A stretch of 64,000 nucleotides of DNA, from positions 1,488,001 to 1,552,000 of the forward strand of contig NW_026999326.1 of the NCBI RefSeq assembly GCF_037126465.1, written 5' to 3'. Within the stretch, counting starts at the first letter, position 1; the number at the start of each line of letters is the position of its first letter. Source of the stretch: Ornithodoros turicata. Its lineage: Eukaryota; Arthropoda; Arachnida; Ixodida; Argasidae. The position numbers were made by a program, and so were the translations under genes. The notes under the pieces are model-generated. The model made no database searches. It was not told the origin of the DNA and saw only the letters and a program-made list of their open reading frames with translations. Of this stretch, positions 58,921-64,000 are shown one piece after another.

Positions 58921-59355
58921 TTTTCTTTCATTTAATATTGCCAGGTGAAGTTGGTACATGAAACTGCCTTACCTGTTTGTAAAATCCCAGCAAAGCCAGA
59001 ACGCAATCTTGTGGCTTGTACTTTACTATAATCTTACTCTAGTCATGTGTGATTTTCAGTTTTCTTTAATTTAATATTGCCAAGTGAAGTTGGTACGTGA
59101 ATACATGAAAATGCCTTACCTGTTTGTGAAATCACAGCAAAGCCAGAACGCAATCTTGTGGCTTGTACTTTACTATAATCGTACTCTAGTCATGCGTGAT
59201 TTCCACAGTTTTCTTTTCATTTCATATTACCAAGTGAAGTTGGTATGTGAATACATGAAAATGCCTTACCTGTTTGTGAATTCAAAGCAAAGCGAGAACA
59301 CAAGCTTGTGGCTTCTACTTTAGTATAATCTTACTCTAGTCATGCGTGATTTTGC
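58921..59355. repeat. three tandem copies of a ~137-150-bp repeat
   Basis: Copies begin at 58921, about 59058 and about 59209, each with TTAATATTGCC, GTGAAGTTGGTA, CCTTACCTGTTTGT, CTTGTGGCTT and TACTCTAGTCATG. Divergence is a few percent between the first two and higher for the third. The array sits just inside the right subterminal region of the 13.9-kb element. Confidence 0.85.
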
Positions 59356-59619
59356 CACACTGCCAAGTTAGCATATGGCGCAACCTGCGTATATTGAGCC
59401 ACAGAATAGTATATTTCAGTTTGGCACAAGTTTAGAAATTTTTTCTAATTGTACTCTCCTAACTGTAATGCGCATTTGCTTACTGGATGCCAGTTGTACA
59501 GTTGCTTGAGAAATGCTAATATAAATAAAATGCATTTTTCTTTTCCAGTACGTTTTTGTGCAGCTTTCTAGGCCGGACAAACCATGTATCGAGTTGGTCC
59601 GAGTAGGCTGGTTAAAAAC

Positions 59620-59845
59620 CACTTTGGTTCCACCAAGTGGTTCCAGCTCAACTGGTACCAGTTGCAACTGGGACCGGATGAACTGTGTTATCGAACAGGG
59701 ACCAGTTCAATCAACTGGTACCAGTTGTCCCAACTGGTTTTGAAACCCGTCACAGTCTCTACTGGGACCGGTTGGTTCCACTTCAACTGGTCCCTGTTCG
59801 ATAACACAGTTCAACTGGTACCAGTTCAAAAAAATTTCGCCTGGG
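59620..59845. repeat. right subterminal region: GGTACC palindromes and a 28-bp-arm hairpin
   Basis: AACTGGTACCAGTT-type palindromes are at about 59650, 59713 and 59814. GAACTGTGTTATCGAACAGG and the next eight bases (59680-59707) are the reverse complement of 59785-59812. This is the counterpart of 46077-46332 at the other end of the transposon. Confidence 0.8.
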
Positions 59846-60143
59846 ACGCCCACTGAAGAAGTCAAAGTCGGGGTTGCTGCTTTTATACACTTGACGCAAT
59901 GGCGCTGCTGACGTAGCAGAAGTCACACTTGATATCCTGTAGATGGCTCCCGTGCTCGACGCATGCTCTACCGGATCCTCGTCGTACAAAAGTAGGTTGA
60001 CTGGTATGTCGCAAACTGGTTCGCGGTCGGCGTTGCTCTGAAGCCACGATGAACCCGCATGATCAAAGTCGGGCAGGACAAGGAGAATCTGAAGTAGCAA
60101 ACGAAGATTAGCGAACTGTATCCGGACCATGTTCCCACGCCCA
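59846..60143 (-). promoter_or_regulatory. distal 5' UTR monomer of the CR1/L2-like element
   Basis: This is a full monomer (59848-60138 plus GCCCAC), continuous with 45959 once the transposon is removed. It carries the second copy of the ORF0-like frame (MVRIQFANLRLLLQ at about 60130), which now reads through into the transposon end. The LINE 5' boundary is about 60143. Confidence 0.7.
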
Positions 60144-60608
60144 CAGTTTTCAACTAGCAATAGTCGCGCCTCAGTTTGCACTTCACTGGCTACGACACCG
60201 CCGCTGCGCGAAGCTTTTCAAGCGCAGGAGCCCTTTTCTCATTTGTCATCGGCGGCTTCGGAATGGTAGACAATGCATTACTTTCATTTCAAACCTCATT
60301 TGTCCATCGTAAGAATCCTCCACGTTCGGAAACAGAGCAACAAATAGGAACGAAAAGTTGCAATCACAATACCCTTGTAAGAAAGAGCAGGAGCTCCGGC
60401 AGCCAGAGGAGCCGTTGCCAAGGGCAACCGAGGAGCGGCCAATTTTAATGCACGTGCATATCGCGTGGCACAGATTTCTCGCTTCGGGGCCCGGGGAAAG
60501 GAAACACACAAGCGGCCATTTCGAACAGATTTCTGTGGGACCCCTCTGGCGATCGCTCGTGTCAAAACCGCCATTACTGCCTGTCCACCACATGATCCTC
60601 TCCAACAT
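60144..60608 (+). promoter_or_regulatory. GC-rich stretch with an RFX X-box-like palindrome
   Basis: GTTGCC-AAG-GGCAAC (60414-60428) fits the X-box consensus GTNRCC(N0-3)RGYAAC bound by RFX factors, which often mark promoters of ciliary genes. CACGTG lies at about 60452. The local GC level is well above the neighbours, so a host promoter is possible. No convincing coding exon follows directly. Confidence 0.35.
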
Positions 60609-60622
60609 AGAAATCATAAGGA

Positions 60623-61257
60623 GAGCCTAGAAGCGAAGGTGACGCTGGCTCTGCGTCAAAAGGAGGGATGTGCCATATTGTGGCGGCCAGTGTTGCCATG
60701 TGCCAGTGCTGTCTGCGCCCTGTCCTTGGCGGCTCGGTTTCAGTGGTGAATATTGTTTCTGTAATCAATTTATGAGGAAACAAACGTGCAGTAAGCATAA
60801 AATAAACATGAAGTAAGTAATACTGCGCCCTTTCCGTCCTGTAATCACCTGTTCTAGAAAGAAAATGCGGCCTTGAGTGCAAGGGGAAGCTAGCAGAGTT
60901 TCGGTTCCGGAGTTGCCGACAGCCGGCAGCGGTATATCGGCTCAAGCTAATTACGCGGAGTGCGACTTTGACGCTCGCTGCATCACAAGACACAATGCGG
61001 CTGAAAGAACTGACCAGACATGCTTGACTAGAACGTTAGAACATGTGGAATTAAGGGAAACTCCGACGGGAGTAACCAAACGATTGAAAGACTGGTTTGA
61101 CCCTAGGGATGGTAATTCTGGCGGTCCCTCCTTTGTGGGACTGCCGCCACAGCCGAAAAATATTCGTCTCTCCCGGAAGAGCCTCGTAAGCGCACAAACA
61201 AGCATACCGCCTCAGGTGCATTCTGTCGTCGCTAAAGACATGGGGCCCTGACACCAG
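60623..61257 (+). mobile_element. 635-bp insert between 14-bp direct repeats
   Basis: AGAAATCATAAGGA is present at 60609-60622 and 61258-61271. The insert lacks a poly-A tail and inverted ends. It contains a 125-codon frame (60877-61251) that ends six bases before the right repeat, with LKDWFDPRDGNSGGPSFVG and PPQPKNIRLSRKS. It could be a retrocopy fragment. I recognise no family. Confidence 0.4.
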
Positions 61258-61674
61258 AGAAATCATAAGGATGATTTCTTCTTATGATTTCTATGCCCGA
61301 CACTCTTACGTTCAACTTTTGGGTGCGATGACTTGTTTTCTTTTCTTCTTACACAATTAATAAACATTGAAAAGAAGACAACATATGAAAAGAGGAGTGT
61401 CACTGGAATAGCGAAGACAGCAGAAAGGTTACATAATGTGAATTGGAATGATTTACGGGCTCGGCGCCCCCGGGGGAGAGGTGGTACCTCACAGCACAAG
61501 CTCGCCGAGAGTTCTTTGGGGCTCTGACTATCTGTCTTTTTAATACAATGACCTGCTTCCTGGAGATGTGGATTACAATTTTGAACCCAGTGGAAGGAAG
61601 CTTCCCAGGCCGAATGATCGTGGTGAATATTGTTCTTCAGGGTATACACCGGCAATACCCACTGTAATAAGGTG
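61258..61674. other. no gene seen; 11-bp hairpin at 61260-61292
   Basis: GAAATCATAAG (61260-61270) pairs with CTTATGATTTC about 12 bases later. Nothing else was recognised. Confidence 0.4.
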
Positions 61675-62798
61675 TGTAGCGGCCTGTGGACACCGATGAG
61701 GATGGACACGCGCCTGGAGCACCCGCTTCTCAGTTGCACCGGCGCGGCCATGGAGATAGGCCACCGTCCTCGCCTCTCCGTGACATACCACCACCGTCGG
61801 TCGGGACTCATGTAGAGGGATACCACCGTCCTCTCCATTTGGTGACCCGAGCTATGAACATCAAGTTCGACGTAATTCAGCCCTTTTACCATCCCAAATT
61901 TGGCAACCTTTGCGCAAGTCCAGCACCGACGGCACGCTGCCGCGCAGCTTGGAAGCCCTCCATTTCCTGTCCGACGCTACAATGGACCGCTATGGTAGCT
62001 CTGTGATACGGCAACCGATCGAGCCTGATGCTCCCCACGTATCCTCAACCTCACCTGTCGAGACCCACTGCTCCGGCTCTCATCCGTCCTTAACACCCTC
62101 TTCTCGTTCCCGAATGGCTTCCTGGGCTCGGCAAGCGGACTGCTGCATACCGACCTACTGACTCCCTCCTACAAAGCACGACCAACCGCCACACACTCGC
62201 TTCACAGCTTCATCAACCATCACTTCTGCCGGATGTTCACCATACCCCGGCGCTCCTTCACCGCCGGCCGCGACACTCGAGCCTCGCGCTCACCTGCCGG
62301 TCGGGGCAGCCGACGTCACGGCCCGCTTCAGTCGGCGTCTCGGCATCTCTCAACGGCTCTCACAGCCTCACCCTCTCCTTCCCTGGGACTCTGAGCTTTG
62401 CTCCCGTGCAGGTAGCGGCACTCCAGCACCACCACTTTGCCAGCGCCTCACTCTCTTTCCGACTCTTCTCGGACTACCGGAACGTGATGACTCATCAGCT
62501 GCGATGCTTCGCCACGGTGTGCCGTCATCATGTTCAATCGTGCATGTTAACCACGGTCGCCATCGCTGCCCTCCTCTAGTGAAGTCGTGGACATCATCTG
62601 CTTTATCGCAGCTCCGCGTCTGAGGGGGGTAGCGATGTAGCGGCCGGTGGACAACGACTAGGATGGACACGCGCCTGAAGCACCCGCTTCTCAGTTCCAC
62701 CGGCGCGGCCATGGAGATAGGCCACCGTCATCGCCTCTCCGTGGCATACCATCACCGTCGGTCGGAACTCATGTAGAGGAATACCACCGTCCTCTACA
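61675..62798 (+). mobile_element. non-autonomous LTR element with 163-bp LTRs (TRIM-like)
   Basis: LTRs 61675-61837 and 62636-62798 (TGTAGCGGCC...CCTCT-CA) are flanked by GGTG on both sides (61671-61674, 62799-62802). TTTGGTGACCCGAGC follows the 5' LTR (primer-binding type) and TGAGGGGGGTAGCGA precedes the 3' LTR (polypurine tract). The 798-bp interior has no gag or pol motif and only short frames. Its LTR is shared with the fragments at 41905 and 42861. Confidence 0.85.
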
Positions 62799-62802
62799 GG
62801 TG

Positions 62803-63846
62803 TTTGGTGTTGGCTGGTGTCTTGCGAATCTTGCTGCACTGTATCTGGAGTTTTGCTTCCCGAATTGTGTTTGTGCTGCGTGCACAAGTCATGCCCGTGC
62901 GGGCTTCCAAGGTGTCACACAAGACATTCTGCCATATCTGGAGTATCTTTCCACAATTGAGTGTCATTATTCACTAACATTGGAGACATAGAAATAATCA
63001 AATGTTTATTTGTATTCGTAGGCGATGGGAATTGTTGAGATGCCATAGGTCTTACTTCTGTCAATATGGCAGGTTTCCCCACCATGACCCCATACTTTTG
63101 AGACAGTGGCTTCAAAGCGTATCTGAGCAGTCTTTTTACCCTTCTCAGACTCAGAGGATATGTTCCAAACACTCCCGAGCCTTCATGTTTTTACTTTAGC
63201 CACAACAAGAAATGGCCGAAGGCAGGTGCTATCCACACTATTTTCTCCTGGAAACAGGATAGCAGCACGGTAGTACATTAATTTCATTTTCTGATGCAGA
63301 GAGTTCAATACACGCTTTCGGGGTATTGGCAGCGTTTGCAACTGGTCGGGGGTCCATGACGTTCATTCTACACTTGTCCATGAAATATGCAGGAATGACA
63401 TTGGAACAAGATGTGGTACATTACAATTTATTTCATATGCAAAAAGTGGTATGGCCTTTGAATAACAGGACAGATGAAAGCAATCTTGGAGCAAGAAGGA
63501 GGGCGTGTACACACACGATGCCTGTCAAGAAAATAATTACTTACATTTGATTTATTACTTACATAATTACATCTTGTAACCTCTGGCAGGAGTAGGAAAA
63601 TCAAGATTTTTATTATAGTACAAATAGAAGTAAGTAACAGTTCCCGAAAAGTACTAATGTCAGAGATATGCAATAGCTATGACTGAGGTGTAACTGACGT
63701 GCAAGTTCAAAATCAATACTTCAGTTTCGAGCATTATACAGTGAATGAGCTTTCAGTCAAATGTCACATTAGCTGAAACTTATGGTCAACTCAAACACAG
63801 CATTGTGCACAGAGAGATTCACTCTGCTGTAGAGTGCAGCCCTATC
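62803..63846. other. no recognised gene
   Basis: Short frames on both strands only, with no domain and no clear repeat. Confidence 0.4.
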
Positions 63847-64000
63847 AAAAAAAAAAAAAAAAAGCCTGAGGTTACCGCAGAAAATCCTAGGGTTTCTGAG
63901 GTTTTTCTGGGGTTTACCTCAGACTCTCTGGGGTTACCCCAGCCGCTTCTGGGGGCTACCCCAAACACTTCTGGGGTTACCCTAGCCAGTCCTGGGGTTA
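63847..64000 (+). repeat. poly-A tract followed by a 21-22-bp G-rich minisatellite
   Basis: About 18 A (63847-63864) precede units of the form TCTGGGGTTACCCCAGCC-, repeated about five times with changes and running off the window. Each unit contains the near-palindrome TGGGGTTACCCCA. The first units are more degenerate. Confidence 0.85.

Larger units (their letters stand above)
45960..59845. mobile_element. 13.9-kb two-gene DNA transposon: tnp2-like transposase plus BEN-domain gene
   Basis: The left end reads CCCAGGCGAAAATTT. The right end, complemented, reads CCCAGGCGAAATTTTTTT, and both continue into AACTGGTACCAG. Left flank GTTCCCAC and right flank ACGCCCACTGAAG rejoin to the unbroken monomer sequence seen at 45661-45680 if a 2-bp AC is taken as the target duplication (45958-45959, 59846-59847). 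Both subterminal regions are rich in GGTACC palindromes. Inside are a minus-strand tnp2-like transposase and a plus-strand BEN gene, divergent from about 51.6-52.4 kb. The plan resembles CACTA/CMC elements with subterminal repeats. It is not intact: the transposase has stops and younger elements have inserted. Confidence 0.7.

Noticed and set aside
59848..60138. A solo, independently inserted LINE promoter unit
   Set aside because: The flanks show it is the continuation of the array ending at 45959, separated by the transposon insertion.
63865..64000. Telomeric repeat
   Set aside because: Arthropod telomeres are usually TTAGG; the unit here is 21-22 bp and palindromic, so a minisatellite is more likely.
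1..64000. CRISPR array, bacterial operons or phage genes
   Set aside because: No direct-repeat/spacer pattern and no ribosome-binding-site-led gene strings; introns and eukaryotic retroelements dominate.

Overview
The window looks like repeat-rich nuclear DNA of an arthropod, most plausibly a tick or other chelicerate (inference). The grounds are intron-containing genes, a tRNA-derived SINE of the kind described in ixodid ticks, several non-LTR and Ty3/Gypsy retroelements, and long microsatellites. No bacterial operon, CRISPR array or phage module is visible. Nearly everything recognisable is mobile DNA, and most copies are decayed.

Layout. Positions 1-15845 and 20249-36084 are the same sequence at well over 99.9 percent identity by eye. 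The simplest reading is a direct tandem duplication with a unit of about 20.24 kb (15846-36084) and its novel junction at 15845/15846. Each copy carries a SINE, an AT-rich stretch with a small putative spliced gene, a defective APE-type non-LTR retrotransposon, and a cluster bounded by TA microsatellites. That cluster holds a five-unit 233-bp tandem array with a type I hammerhead ribozyme fold in every unit, a 103-bp-arm hairpin, and a 1-kb inverted repeat with an SGNH-hydrolase tail fragment. The 5' LTR of a Gypsy element follows. Only the right copy runs on into the rest of that Gypsy element (35760-39847), which is flanked by a CAGAT target duplication, has lost its RT/RNase H and carries a 0.86-kb insert in its 5' LTR. 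A foldback mariner-type element (39856-40653) and rearranged Gypsy fragments with short LTRs follow.

From 43307 to 60143 lies the most informative structure. A minus-strand CR1/L2-like non-LTR element with a 2A ribosome-skipping motif in ORF1 has a tandem-monomer 5' UTR. Between two of those monomers sits a 13.9-kb DNA transposon (45960-59845) with termini CCCAGGCGAAA, a 2-bp AC target duplication, and GGTACC-rich repeats near both ends. It holds two divergently arranged genes: a tnp2-like transposase on the minus strand (47907-51543, now a pseudogene) and a seven-exon BEN-domain protein gene on the plus strand (52416-57896). A Tc1/mariner-type MITE and a hAT-type non-autonomous element later landed in introns of the BEN gene. 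I propose that the transposase and the BEN protein are the two gene products of one element, comparable to TNPD and TNPA of plant CACTA elements (inference).

Beyond 60150 there is GC-rich sequence with an RFX X-box-like palindrome and a 635-bp insert between 14-bp direct repeats. A small non-autonomous LTR element (61675-62798, GGTG duplication) follows, and a G-rich minisatellite runs off the window end.
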